From Burhinus oedicnemus (Eukaryota > Chordata > Aves > Charadriiformes > Burhinidae): a stretch of DNA of 64,000 nt. The stretch spans positions 1,915,759 to 1,979,758 of the forward strand of contig VFFE01007724.1 of the NCBI GenBank assembly GCA_008921705.1. The letters are read 5' to 3'. Within the stretch, counting starts at the first letter, position 1. Each line of letters begins with the position of its first letter. The notes beneath the pieces are model-generated. The model did not search any database and had not been told where the DNA came from. It was given only the letters and a program-made list of their open reading frames with translations. A program made the position numbers and the translations under genes. Of this stretch, positions 49,709 through 62,554 are shown in pieces.

Positions 49709-49752
49709 AAAGCTCCTAAAGAGGGAAAGGAGAAAGAAAAAAGAAGAAAAAA
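49709..49752 (+). repeat. Polypurine tract beside GC island
   Basis: Over 40 bases of almost pure A/G lie about 50 bases before the GC-rich island. Such tracts can flank promoters; no function is claimed. Confidence 0.55.
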
Positions 49753-49799
49753 TTCCAGCAAGCTGAAGAATTCGTAGCAATTTAAAATAAACTAGTGAG

Positions 49800-50000
49800 A
49801 TGAGAAGTGTGCCGGTCACCGCTGCTGCTCTGGAGCTCTCCCCCCGTGCTCCCGGAGCAGCCCTGCCCCAGCCGGGAGGCAGTCGGCCGCACGCTTGCTG
49901 TGCTCCGAGCTCAGCCCGGCTTTCTGCAGGCAGCAAGGAATCCCGGAGAAATTGTGTCTGGCCAATAACGAGAGCAGCCGAGAAGAAAGTACTGAATTCG
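49800..50000 (+). promoter_or_regulatory. Small CpG island and candidate first exon
   Basis: About 200 bases near 63% GC with 13 CpG (roughly 0.7 of expectation) stand out against AT-richer surroundings. The island holds a CCAAT box (49963) and ends in TTCG followed by GTAAGA at 50001, a strong splice donor on the plus strand. This is the composition expected for a non-coding first exon, for instance an alternative start of FNDC3B, the next gene in the human order. The plus-strand frame across it (49800-50042) resembles no known protein. Placement of the CCAAT box late in the block would suit a leftward promoter better, so direction is uncertain. Confidence 0.35.
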
Positions 50001-53000
50001 GTAAGAAGCCCAGACACATTACAAAAGGAAGCGGAGAACTAGTGTAAGTAATCTTCAGTGAATCACAACTGGAGCAACCATGGAAAAAGAGTTTATTGTC
50101 TGATAGTTACAAGTGTTGGGGAGGGACTGGATCACCAGAGGACATCTGCACAGTGTTTTCATCAGCCTAATTGTGCCAACATTAACATTAGCCAACAGGA
50201 ACTGAGCTCAGTGTATTAAATAAACTTGCCAGTATTAACCTGTTAAAATTCTCTGAGTGCTCGACCGAGCCAAGTCCTTCTTCAGCCCACCTGGAGCCGC
50301 ATATGGCACCACCAACCAGATTAATCCCTTTAATCTGTATATTGTGGCAACTTGTAATGAGATACAGAGTTTTCCACTGTTTCTAATTCAGCCCTCGTCG
50401 GTAATGGTTTTCAGTCCCTGCTTTTCTGAAGTTATTCCAGTTACTGTTGTGACTTCATTTCCTCGTAGACTTGTGATTACCATCGTGATTGGCAAACTGG
50501 CCGGTAATGTCAGCAGAGCGTCTGAGGCTGAGCGGGCCCCAGAAGTGCAGCGGGGTCTCCAGCATGAAGGCTCTAAGTCAGGACACAAACAGCAGGACAC
50601 CGGCAGATGAAACTCCAGAGGCTTTTTTCCAGCGATGGGTCCCTGTAGGCTCTCATTTCTCATAGGAGAGCCATGCATCTCTGCGTCTTTTGTTACATTT
50701 ATCTAAAGGTGTAGACCATTTGGCTTGGTCTACCAACCCAATTCCTCTCATTTCAGTGAGCAGAGAAGATGTGCTCCCAGGGAGCAAAGAATGGAATTAG
50801 GTTTTCCTGGACCTGTAATTTCTCCTGCTCTAATTGTTGGGCTACAATGAAGATAAAAGAGGTCTTTCTTCTAATGGCAGACCACGGAGCTCTGCTCTAA
50901 GGTGAAGTCAAAGCAGAAAATGGGGCTACTCTGGAGTAAAGCCGTTGTTCTCCCGTGCCACGTATACCTATTAAAATTTAGTTCAGTGGTTTCACACAGA
51001 CGCGCAGCCTGCGTGCAGCCAGACACCAGTCACAGGGGAAGCTTTGGGTCTGAGCACCAGCTTGGACAAACTTAGTTGTCTGAGACGTTAAGTAGAGAAG
51101 GAAGTCGAGAAGGAGGAGAAGCAAACATTGAATCCAACTTCACCGTCCTTCCCAGAGAAACAGCTTTCTCCTCTGTGGCCAGGACTGGCACAGGCAACTT
51201 CCTCCCCGAGTCTTGGTTTTCTTGGCGAAAGCTGTTTATTTTATTGCGTAATTTTTCTCCCGACGGGTCCAATCCCTGACTTGTTTCAAAAGTATTTGGC
51301 AATCTCTTTCTCATCACCCTTTTGGTTGCCTCTGTGTGCCGGGGCTGCTCGTGGGGTGATGCATTGCTGCTGGGTGACATCTGCAGACACATTACTGACA
51401 GGAACAGAGAGCCACAATGATTTCCTGAGGTGAAACTTCCCGCTAATCTGTGTGTGTCTGTGTTTGTGGATGTGTTGTTTCTTATTTTTCTTTGGCTTTC
51501 ATGTGATGTCCCAGCTGTACAAATTACATCACCACCACCCTGATATAAATTCCAGTTATTCACACTCCAGACAGCCCTGCTGCTTGCATCTCAGAGCTGG
51601 GGCTGAGGAGTTTCTAATGGTCTCGCCCCAGATTTGGGCACTTGATCTGAGCCCATCATCTTTTGAAATCAAGGGTTATCTCTATAGATAATTCTGTAAA
51701 ACAGTACGAATACATGAAGCAGAAGCAGCTGAGCTGTATTTGCAGGTAACAAGTTTCAGGGTTAATTTAATCTCTTTAAGTGAGCCTTCTAGACACAATT
51801 TTCACTTCCCTTGAAAAATGCTCCCGTAAAGGATATGTTTTATTCTTGACTTGACCAGGGCTCTGGTGAAACAAGGGTGATGTTACGGGAGGCTGAGATC
51901 ACGTAATGAGGGGCAAAAGCAAAGACATTTTACATTGTCTGGTGTTCAGTGAAACGCAGCGAACAAAAAGAGTACGAATGTCGGATGCTTTACGTGAGCA
52001 GTGCCGCTGAGCTGACGAGCTCTCCTGGAGACTGACTTCCATAGCAGCTAACCCATAAAAAGACTTTAAACTGAAAGAAGGACTCAGTTCTCAGCAGGAA
52101 AATAAGAAGTCCCTTTCAGAACTTGATTCACTGGATGAGCCTATATTTAAATGATAAATCAAGATTATAGTATTTTATATTTATATATACCATGTATTGT
52201 ATGTCTTTAAATTCTAGAAAGTCTAATACAGCGGAAAAATGGTAAAAATAATGAAGTTTTATTTTCTAAAATTTGCAACACAATTTAACATGATAAAACC
52301 CAGTTTCCAGTCCTCTGCCACTTTTCCCCAGATCTCTTCCCATCCAACCCCATTAATCCTCACTAAACCCCTCATCTCAGCCAAAAACCTGAGGAGCCCC
52401 TGAGACACGCTCCAAGACATGGAGATTAAATCACGCAGCAATCAGAAGCTACCTCCTTGATGAACTCACTAGCTGAGAGATTCATGCAAGTAAGACAAGG
52501 TGTATTAGGAAAGCCAGAAAAGGGTTGGTTTGGGAAAGCCAGAACAGAGTCTCTCTGGGTTTATGTTGTTTGAGCATGGCATGGCAGCAGTATTTTGAAT
52601 GTCTACGAAATTGTTGAGTCTTAAAGAAAACACTGAGCTGGTGGCTGGAAGTGGTGGAGGAAGAATGGAGAGCAGTAGGAGCGGTACATTACCATGGTGT
52701 ATAAAACTATTGCCAGAAAGCGCATTGACTGAAGTAGGACTACGGAGTATTGAACTATTGATCGATAGAAGGAGTAAGCTTGGACACAATGCAAGATACA
52801 ATATGATGCGTATCGGGAGTTATCTTCATAGTCCTACCATCACTAACTGCACAGACAACACACTACAGCACCCGCATCCGCGAACCCACCGTATCTACCT
52901 TCAGTTATGCTGTCCTATGCAAAGCTGCCTGGACGTAGTGTGTGTCATTAAGAAAAATTACTAGAATAATTAATATACAATAATAGATTAAAATAATACA

Positions 53001-53921
53001 CTTTTTTCTGTTTTTCATGTGCAGACAGTTTAGTACAGAATTAGGAAAGTACGTTGAGATGTTCAAGTCTGCCCGAGTGAGCTGGTGGTGACAAGCTGAG
53101 GGCTAAAAACTGCCTTGGATAAAAATCTGAACTGCATTTCACTGCATTCTTCCAGGAACCAAGGCAGGCTGGGGAGGAAGCTGCAATAGTCCGTAGAGGT
53201 ACAATGATTTTGCTATGGAAATAGAACATCAGCCTGGAACCGAAAGCCCAGAGAAGAGCAAACACACTGCAGTAACAGCACTGACTGTTTCGAATACAAA
53301 CTACATTTTTGCTTTGGCTGCAGATCAAATTGTGGGTAGAAGTTCGGGTCATTTCTTTTTCTGTCCAGACAAGTCTTCCATTTCTAGCTAGCTGTTGGCC
53401 TTGCCATTTCCATCTAAGAGCTGCTAATACAGCAATATCTTCTGTAGCATATTTTAGACTCACTGTCATTACTGCCTCTGCAGTTTGTCACTTGCAGACC
53501 ATTGCTCGCATTTTTTCCTTTCCCATTCTGACAGACTTTTCAGAACGGAGATGAAGTGCTGGATTTGATGGGCCAAATCCATTTTCTTACGGGCAGCTTG
53601 TCATGGTAGGATACACAGTGTCGTGATCGTCATCCATTTCTGCTGAGTATTATAGAAACCTGTGCATTTCTTTGAATGCTCAGTCCTCAGGCCTTTCTAT
53701 GCACTTTGTTTATCCAACTTAATAAGACAACAAAAGTCTTGACACCCTGGGCTGCCATTATGGCAACCACACTTTTAATTAAGAAGAGAGTTCACTACTG
53801 CATCAGCAGGAAAAAAAGAAAAAGACTTGTTCTCTTAATTTGATATGTGGTGTGAGACATTGACCGTGAATCTAGGCCAATAAACTTTCCTTTTTTGCAA
53901 GTAGAATTCTTATTATTTCAT
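50001..53921. other. Non-coding DNA, no gene seen
   Basis: Mostly AT-rich. Open frames at 51072-51563 (minus), 52599-52964 (plus) and 53041-53469 (minus) have no recognisable domain or splice context. Confidence 0.5.
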
Positions 53922-53964
53922 TTGCCCTTTATGATTCTTATAAATGGAAATATCATAAAGGCAA
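53922..53964. repeat. Hairpin with one-base bulge
   Basis: TTGCCCTTTATGAT (53922-53935) pairs with ATCATAAAGGCAA (53952-53964), 13 pairs with one bulged C, around a 16-base loop. It is similar in size to the hairpin at 35.3 kb although the arms differ. It may be a MITE relic or structured RNA segment. Confidence 0.7.
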
Positions 53965-54879
53965 TATTCAAAACAAAGATGTAACAAAAAAGCATGAAGC
54001 AAGTATAGATTTTTTTTAATGGTCTTAATTAGAGTCATAAAATATCAGAGTAGAAAATTTCCACATTGTTAAGTACAAGACTGTATGTTTCCATGGTTCA
54101 GCAACCTTAGTAAATATATCATTAGTGGTCCATGCAGAGAGAATGGATAGTTTGGTGTCAGTGTTCTGATTTTCAGCAGCTTAACACATTAATGGTATAA
54201 CTGCCATTATTTTTCCATAAATGTTGTTGTTGTCCCTGCCAGAGCATGTTGTTGTGTGATCAGAGATGCAAGAGGAAGGGATTCACACGATTGTCCATGA
54301 ATCACGTTAAGACTGGCTTTCCAGAGTCTATTAAAATCTAGCCCATGTTAGGGAAGGCTGAAAACCATTAATACAATACATATTCTGTAACTGGCACCTC
54401 AAACAGGTTCCTTTCTATGAGTCTTCATGTTAAAATCATGCACTATTTTCTTGCCTTTTTAATGTGATGTGAAATGTATCAGTGGGAGAAAAAAGATATT
54501 TGGTCTTCTGGGAGTTTTCTGCTCGGGAAGAGTTTAACGCTGTACAGCATAACTTAAGCCAAGGAATTAGTCTGTTATTGGATCTCAGAAGCACGAATAT
54601 GTGGACATGTGCAAAGCGCTAATTAGCAACTATGCCTGTCTACAGGTGCTACAGTTGCAGTCATCTGTTGATCTGAGTATTCATCTTCAGGGCTTGGTCC
54701 TCATCTACTTAAAATATTAACAGCCTCATCATATCGCTGTCCCTCCAGTTGAAATAGTTAGTGAGGTTGATGCTCCACACTGCCAGTACCTTGCTAATGT
54801 ATACATTCAGACATGGATTTACATGATATAAGAAAATCTCACATGATAAAACCAGAGATCTTCCTCTCTAGTACTGGTG
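53965..54879. other. AT-rich non-coding DNA
   Basis: No exon, repeat family or promoter is recognised. Confidence 0.5.
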
Positions 54880-55380
54880 ACAGGGCCATGAGTATTTTAC
54901 TAAGCTTTGTTAGTCCTGATCGGCCTCAGCTGGGACCTCCACCCACACCCATGGCCCAGCAGCTCTATTTAAGCTCAGCCTGGGGACCCTCAGCTCCTAC
55001 CTGAGCTGTGTTGGAAGGGTGCTGGTCTGAAGCTTGGCAATGTTGCTACCTGTTTGTAGAGCTCGTTGGTCCAGATCTCAAGCTGCAGACCAATCTCCTG
55101 ACTTGACTTCAGCCCTGTCCTGCTACCGTGGTCCCAATGGGCAACCACTGGACCTGATTCTAGCCCTGATATGTGGATTGACTTACTGATCTTGGACCTG
55201 TCTCTTTGCCATGGTATTGCTTTATGGTCCGTGCTCTTGCTTGAACCTGCCCTGCTCACCTTCCTCAGGTACTGTGGGAATGGGTTGTGGCTGGAGAGGT
55301 TCCCCTGTCCTGCTGGCCATGTTATCCTCCTTGATGTCCACCTCTTAAGGACCAGTAGGCCCTTGGCTCTCCCTGACAAG
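54880..55380 (+). mobile_element. Possible old LTR-like repeat fragment
   Basis: A TATA-like tatttaagctcagcctgggg (54966-54985) is followed by several hundred bases made of loosely repeated words of the type 'gacctgattctagccctgat / cttggacctgtctc', giving a degenerate internal repetition. This resembles the promoter and R region of ancient amniote LTR elements as I remember them, but no matching second LTR, primer-binding site or coding remnant was found. The family is not identified and the boundaries are approximate. Confidence 0.25.
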
Positions 55381-58300
55381 TAGTCAAAAGCAATTATTAA
55401 TGGAAGAGTGTAAGAGTAGCTGAGTGGGCACAGGCTGAGGGTGAACTGTATTTCCCCAGTGTATTCCTTTAGTCTGTGACCACTTGCAGCTTAGTGAACC
55501 AGAGTTGGTGCCTTTATATTTAATAACTGTCAATGGATTTCCCTTATCTGAATTTCTCAAGTCTTCCCTTGAAAGTAAAACTTTAGCATCCATGGTGTCC
55601 TATAGCAAGGGGTTCAATGACATAATGTATGATGTGAAGAACAAATCTTTTGTTTTGAACCTGGTATCTGCTAGCTTTGTATGATACTCATCACTTCTTG
55701 AAGTGATATAATGTGAACAATCAGTTCTTATTTATCTTCTGTGTGTCTCTTGACGCTGTAGATTTCTACTGTACTCCTTAGTCATCTTTTTGGGGGCCAA
55801 AGAGTTGTAGTTCACTTAGTTATTCCACATTTATGTACAGAAATGAATGTAGGCATGAGCATATATGTGCATACCCTTCTGCTTATGAGTACTGTAATTA
55901 GGAGATGAGGGATGCCTAAGAACTTGTGCCTCCATGGCTTTAGTGATTTGGTATCCAAATGAATCTATTCATTGGTATGGGTTCAAACTCTTGCAAGGTC
56001 TGTTATGCAAATCAGACTGAGAAAAGTGCAACAGCATAACTTATTTACAGATGTCTTGGCAGCCCTGCGGAGCAGCATTTAGGGAAGCACCTGTTTCTCC
56101 CCAGTCAATAGGGCTGCTCTGTTGTGAGATGCACTGTTCCTTTCTCCTGTTACTATGTAAGTGAAAATAACTTAGAGGGGAAATAGCACAAAGTTTTTAA
56201 ACATTAATAATTGATCTGTAAAATCATTATTTTTGCTTGTAATTGGTTTCTGGTCTCTACAAAGTCTTCTAAGTGAAGAACATACCGACTATGCAATTAA
56301 AACTAAAAAGGGCATAGACTGTATCTGACAAATCAAGCTATCTGACATCACAGCTATTCCATTGTGTTCCCATATGTATATCAAGGTCAGTTTTTGGAAA
56401 ATGCAGCACAGCCCAGACTTTCAAGCTGGATACTGAATTGGTTGGAAAAGTTACTGTATTGGGAGCTGCTGTATGCTTAGCTCTTTCTGGAGCTTGTCCT
56501 TAAGGGATGAAGAATGGCAGTGTAATCTGTGCAGCCCAAACTGTTCCACCCCAACACAGGCACTGGGAAGGAGGTGATGGGAGATGGGTTAGCAATCAGC
56601 AGTCTCTTCCTGGTGGGGACAAACACCACCACTTGTCCTGCTGGCACGGAACAAGGAGAGGCAGCGCAGAGCTCTGCCAGCTTGTGCAGCTTGTGTGTCA
56701 CAGTAAATATCCACTAACGCTCCCATTCCAATGGAAAAAAAATAGAGCCTCCCTGACTTAGGAAAGCACTTACCGGCAGCTGTAAACTTGGTTCCGTGAC
56801 TGAGCAGTGTCACAGCAGCTCAAGAGACCTCATAGCCCGAGGCTGCTGAAAGACCCTCTTTTCCCAGTTACCTGGGAACTTACTGTGTAAGTTAAAACAA
56901 CCGCTTCCTATTTCTGTCAGTGATGACCCATGGTTCCTAAAAGGAGTGGGACCTCTCACCCTGCTCTGCTATTGACTCTTTCTGCTGTCGCCAGGCTCAG
57001 ACTATTACTCTCTCTTCCTTTCTCTGAAGTGTCTCATTAGAGAAGAGAACACACAGCAACTGCTAGCACAAAATAACTTTGCAATGTGAAAATAACTGCT
57101 TCCTGACCCTGGTGAGCATAGCTGGTTTTGAGGTATTCTGTGGAAAATCTTGTGGATCTGGAAGAACTATTGGTTGCTTCTGCATCATCTGACCAACATC
57201 CATCTGTTAGCCAAACTGAAGCTTTGTAACCGCTGTGCCCCACTACTACTGCTGGCAGTACATTGGTGGTCAGAGCCATGTTATGGTGCTGGAAGTCAAC
57301 TCCTGTTTCTTGTTACTTAATAGTAGCTAATAATAAGGAAAAAACAATACTATAAACAAAACAGCATCCATGGCAACGTAGCCATTTACTCTTGAACTTC
57401 TCAAAATAGGAATAATTAATTTAAACTTTCTTCAGTTTTTATATTTTAAAAGCTTACACAGGCAGATGTGGGCATGTTCTGGCAATTAATAATCAGCTGA
57501 GTCAGAGGTCTTCAAGGGAGCTTGTAATGAAGCACCAGGAAGGATCTTCCTCTTTTACATTTCAGTTCTTGTATCTGGAATGCAATCTGCATTGCTCAGC
57601 ACAGCAGCTTTGCCTTTTTGGGCTATATCAAACAGATCCATGCAATCATTTCAAAGGAGATGCTTTTCCTGTTGCCTTTGACAGTTAAAAATGAGGTACC
57701 CAAGTTTTTCCTTGCTGCAGTACCTGAGTGTGTAAGTCATGCCAGTCTGATCTGGTGATACCTACCCCCCCAGGGAAGGTGCTACCAGTCTGTTTATATG
57801 GTCCCTACAACTATACCAGCTCGATACGTTTGTCCTATTTTAGAGTAACAAATGAGCACAAAGATCAACCAGTTTATGTTGGGAATAGGAAGTGATTACA
57901 TACTGATGGGTCATAGCCTGGTTCCCCAAGCTACATACTCCTTCCCCAGTTCTTACGTGGGCTCCTTGGCTGCAAATCAGGCAGAGACATGTCAGGGAAG
58001 ACTTCCTTGGAAAGGCTCCACTTCTGTGGCATTGTATCAGGAAAATAAGGTTAATCTTCCAAATGAAGGACTTGTTCCAAGAGACCTATATTTAGGGTCC
58101 ATGATGTGGATTCAGACTTCCAAATGCAATGATTCAACAATGGCTGACAGTGCTAGCAAAACCTGTAATAGTAATACTGCGAGCATCTACAGACCAATTT
58201 GAAGCACAGGCTTTATTGTTTTCAGGGTAAAAGGTCTGCATTCTTGGGTAACTAAGAATTCTGGAAATACATAGATTAAATCTGGGCTCCGGACTTGAAT

Positions 58301-61300
58301 TTAGCTCTGCATGTCACTGACCTGAGTAAGGTAAAAGACAGTACGAGCAAGGTCATCCCTTGGCTTAATAAGCTTACACAGTTCCTTACAGCCTTTATCA
58401 TCCAGGCCTCCTTATCTCGCTCCATCTGCTCCATTCCAGTGATATTTTTAGCATGCATTTGCTGTACAGTTTTTCCAGTCTGGCTGCCTGACCCTTTGGT
58501 CTCCTAACAATGCATCTGCAATGGAAGTGGTGCATGAGCAAAGGCTGTCAGTGAAGTGGGATTTTTTTCCAGATCCCAGAATAACCCCCAAATTTGACCA
58601 ATCCTGTCTGCTTGGAGCTGTTTTTTAACAAGTCAAGCTGGGAGGTTTTTTTCTGTAAGGTTCTGCTAACCTATAAATGGCTGCAGCTCAGCTTTGAAGT
58701 TAACACTTCATTAAGATTAATTGGGGAAGTTCACACCTCTGCTGGGAGTTTGTCTAGCAGACTCTGCAAGGCAGAAGTGGGCTGATTTACAGGCTGATGC
58801 CTGGCTTTGCAGCCATAAAAGCAAGGACAGTAACTGGCTCAAGGAACAGTGCAAGAGCTGAAAAATGACCCTGCTTCCACAGGCTCGGCTCCTCCTGCTC
58901 CTGAACCTCATAAAGTGAATGGATGCTGGTGACAACAGCCCTGAACTCGCACTACAATTTCAGCTGCCGATCTCGGGGCACTGAATGACTGGGGATATAT
59001 GATTAAACCTTATGTTACTGGTGGTGGATAAACGAAGAGGTAAACTTTTCCATTTAGCTACTGTTGCCTGGTATGAGCTGGAGATTATTCACTGGAAGGA
59101 GGAGAAGGGAAATGGGGCTGGCTCCTGCTGACACACAGGCTGCATCCACAGGAGAGGTCTCCAGGAGGATGCCCGGGGGAGGAGAAGAGCTGTGTAATTC
59201 TGTCTCTTCCCCTTGTGTCAGGCCACATGATGGGAAAGAAGAACCCTGCAACATGTCAGGTCCTTCAGGACCAGGAAAGCTGATGCCCTTTTAGTCTCTG
59301 AGGTGTCTGGGAGCATTATTCTTGGTGCCTTTGAACCTGTGGTGCTTGCAACAAGCAGAAATCAAAATTGGAAACAAGTCAAGTATGGTTTAAATATCAT
59401 TATGGAGGAAGTTTTTGAAAAGTCTTACCTGTCAATGTGGGTTTTTTTATGGGGACAAAAGGGGGAGGGGGGAACCTGTCAGCATCCTTCTACAAAACGA
59501 GCACAAAACCAATCTATGGCCCCTAGGTCATACTTGTGAAGGAAAACGGGCTGAAATGTCTAGCTGCTCTTCTGTCCTCCCTAGCCCTGCTGTTGCCAAC
59601 TGCCCTTTGCCAGAATACTGCTGCACAGTCCAGTTTAATGTCTCTGTGCAAATTCCTGATGGTCTGGGTTAATGGAGACCGTAGGCTGTGCAGTCCAGGC
59701 AGGTGAGCTGCCAGAAAGGCAGTAGCCTACAGCAGCAAGGTAGCACAAGTCCCTGTGGTTTCCTCAGCTCTGACTTCTTTCTCCTTGTGATGGTTTCCTT
59801 GGACCAAGTAAATCATCAATGGCTGGTCGAAGTCAAATGGTCATTTCTCTAGGATTTCTAGATGACAGTCAGAACTGAGATGATCCCAGGTAAAAAACAG
59901 CCTCAAACCAATGGATGCTTCACCTATATATTATCTCATAAGCAGTGAGTTGTAGACCTCTGGCATACACCTGATCACCTGTGACAGCCGAAGTGTTTGT
60001 CCTAAGCATGACAGAGACCTGTGGCTGGTAATGTCTTAAAATCACCAGTTTTTCTGACAGCCCTCCAGCAGAACAGCACAGTGGTAATAATGTTCACACC
60101 AGCGCTTGAGAAAAGCTGTGTGATGAAGCCCTTTTCCCTTGCCAAAGTACAGAGAAACAGTGTATGAAAGCTATGGTGGCGTTATGTACAGCACAGTAAG
60201 TAAGTCAGATCTAGGAGTATGTCAAAGTTCATATTCAGAACAGTTCTCCCCATAATCAATTTTCATTCTCAAGAGCAGATGAGTTGCAAAGTCCTGTCCA
60301 ACAAGTCATATAAGCCACAGCTGAAGTGGTTTAAGTGAACTCTCCAATCTACCAGTGATTACCTTCCACTGTAATGACAGTGTGGTGATTTCCATAATAT
60401 CTGCTCAGCATTTTGAAAGGGTTATGATTAGCTGTGATATGACAAAATAAACAATGGTGTGTAGTGTTTGCACAACGGCTTTCGTACTTACTGCTTTGTG
60501 CAAGATAATCCTGTGGCCTGAAGCTAGGAGAAACATCCCTTGTAGCACAGTCAGCTTCTTTGATACATCTTTATCTTACTTTTTACTGTGTTTACTGCTG
60601 GCAGAAAACAAGAGTAAATGTAAATGTATAGATAAACTTAAGGGTCTTATCATCTTGGCTAGAGGGGTAATCCTGGCTCCATTCATGTAAACAGCTAAAT
60701 TCCTTCTGATTCCATTTGGACCAGGGTTTCATCTCTTTGAGTACTTTTTTCCCCTCTATTTGCAGTCCTTGAAGTAATTGCAGACTGCTGTCTACCACCT
60801 GCATTCCACTGGGTGTGGGGATTGCAGCTCAAAGCTCAGTAGTGAGCACAAGGGGAAATATCCTCTTTCTAAACTTTTAGATCTTTAAGCATTTCTGGGG
60901 TGGGGAATGTGGGAGGATCCACGAACCAGGGGCTGAAAACCCATCAGGCACCAGAGGGAGCTGCTGGAAGAAAGGGGCAAGTCCAGCTGCAAACTCGTCC
61001 TCTCATGCAGCTGCTAAAACAGCCACAGTTCCCTGCATTGCCAGTGAAGCATGAAGGCTAATATCTAAAGCTAGAGAGACCGTGATGAGCATCACATCTT
61101 AGAGTTTTAATATCTTGTTTCTATGGCACCAGTACCTTGAATATTCAGTAAAATTAAAAAAAAAAAAGCTAACAACCAGGGAGCCACTGCCCTGCTTCTA
61201 TGTCTAAGCCCTCTGTTGTCTTACCATGGCTTCATATCTAGTCAGGACTTTTCCAGTTCTGAAATGATTGTTGGTATCTGTGGCTCATAAAGGTGGAAAT

Positions 61301-62423
61301 ACAACATGTACATTTATAATGTATACTTTTTAAAAATGTCTTCTACTTTTCAGGATGAATATTTGTACAGATGAAGGTTATGATAGTAGCTGTACTAGAA
61401 CTTGAAATCTGTTCATTTACAGGTCAGATATAGTTCAGATCTACAGCATAAACCACCTCAGCCAGCACTGACCTTAGCTTGCCAGTGCTCCCAAACAAGA
61501 CCCAATTCAATGGAGTCTAGGCTAGTGTAAGTCTGAGTTGTCCATAGGAGTCCGGGCTCTCTTGGTGTAGCGAGAGGTCCTGCTCCCCCTTCACAGCAAC
61601 TCAGAGCTCCATGGGAGTTTTAAATGCCACTTTCCTCTTTACCAGCGTCTTCTATCCAGAGTTATGCTGTAAATGGCTTTCAGCAGTCAAATCACTCATT
61701 AAAATGGATATATCAAGAGCTGCTTTTATGTAAGAAATGCTTTGTTACATAAAAACTGTAAGTCTGGCTTGTTAGGTGAAGTGGTGGCTTCTACAAATAC
61801 CCCCATTTTCTTAATGACTATAGATGCTAGCAGTACAGACAATGACCATCACCACCTTCCAGATTCTATTTGCGTTTTGGTATAACACCTATCATTTAGA
61901 AGAACTGGAGACCACGTAGCTTTATCTGGATCTCCATTGCTTGGAAACGGAAATACAACTAATTTTTGGAAACAGGCTAGATAGACACATGCTTGCTGTA
62001 CAACATTGGTTAAGGATAAACACAAAGTACTGTCCTATGTAAAATATCATTGGAAATGCAGGTTTAGCTACCTGAGTTTGGATTCAGAAGAGGAATCTGT
62101 CTCTTGAATAAGTTCAGTCACTTGCAGGTGAGCCTGTGGGATTCACTAGCCCAGGCTGGGATTATCCAATGAAAAGATATTTTCTGGCCTGGACCAGAAG
62201 ACTTCACGATAAAGGAAGAAGTGTCCTGTGTTACACAATCTATCAGAAAGACAGCACTTGCCCAAACACAATATCCTTGTAGCATAGTAGGAGAACTTCT
62301 TGCTTTTAGACTCCATGGCAAAAATGGTCTGTAGGATTGGTTATGGGTGTTCCTATCAGGACAACAACAGATGCATTTCTGCTTGACTTAGTTAAAAAGT
62401 CTCTTTCTGTGCCTTCTGTCCAG
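55381..62423. other. Non-coding DNA, no gene seen
   Basis: Seven kilobases of mostly AT-rich sequence with no recognised exon or repeat family. An A-run lies near 61155. One sequence, GGCACCAGAGGGAGCTG (60947-60963), resembles the CTCF core with one clear mismatch. If the exon at 62424 belongs to a plus-strand gene this would be its upstream intron. Confidence 0.45.
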
Positions 62424-62554
62424 TGGGCAGCATGTTTCACTCCAAAAAAGTTCCTTCAATTTATGGGGCTACAGCAGAACCTGGAAATATTGCAGACAAG
62501 TTGATTACCCTCTCTCGAAGGTCAGACAAGAAGAAGTACTACCTAATTGACACG
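62424..62554 (+). CDS. Unassigned protein-coding exon, 131 bases
   Basis: A strong acceptor (ctctttctgtgccttctgtccag ends at 62423) and a donor (ACG then GTGCGT at 62555) bracket a frame open across the whole exon. The other two plus-strand frames contain stops. The exon enters two bases into a codon and leaves on a codon boundary. It includes an ATG at 62432 with A at -3, so it could hold a start codon: the peptide from there is 41 residues, beginning MFHSKKVPSIYGAT and ending DKKKYYLIDT, basic and hydrophilic with no membrane segment. Codon use looks like an ordinary vertebrate gene. I could not match it to FNDC3B, PLD1, TMEM212 or their neighbours as I know them. It is too short for usual open-frame cut-offs. 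It could be a 5' exon of a downstream gene, a lineage-specific exon, or an unannotated gene. No partner exon was found in the window. Confidence 0.5.

Noticed and set aside
60947..60963. CTCF-like core GGCACCAGAGGGAGCTG
   Set aside because: It has a mismatch at an important position of the motif and there is no supporting context; kept only as a note.
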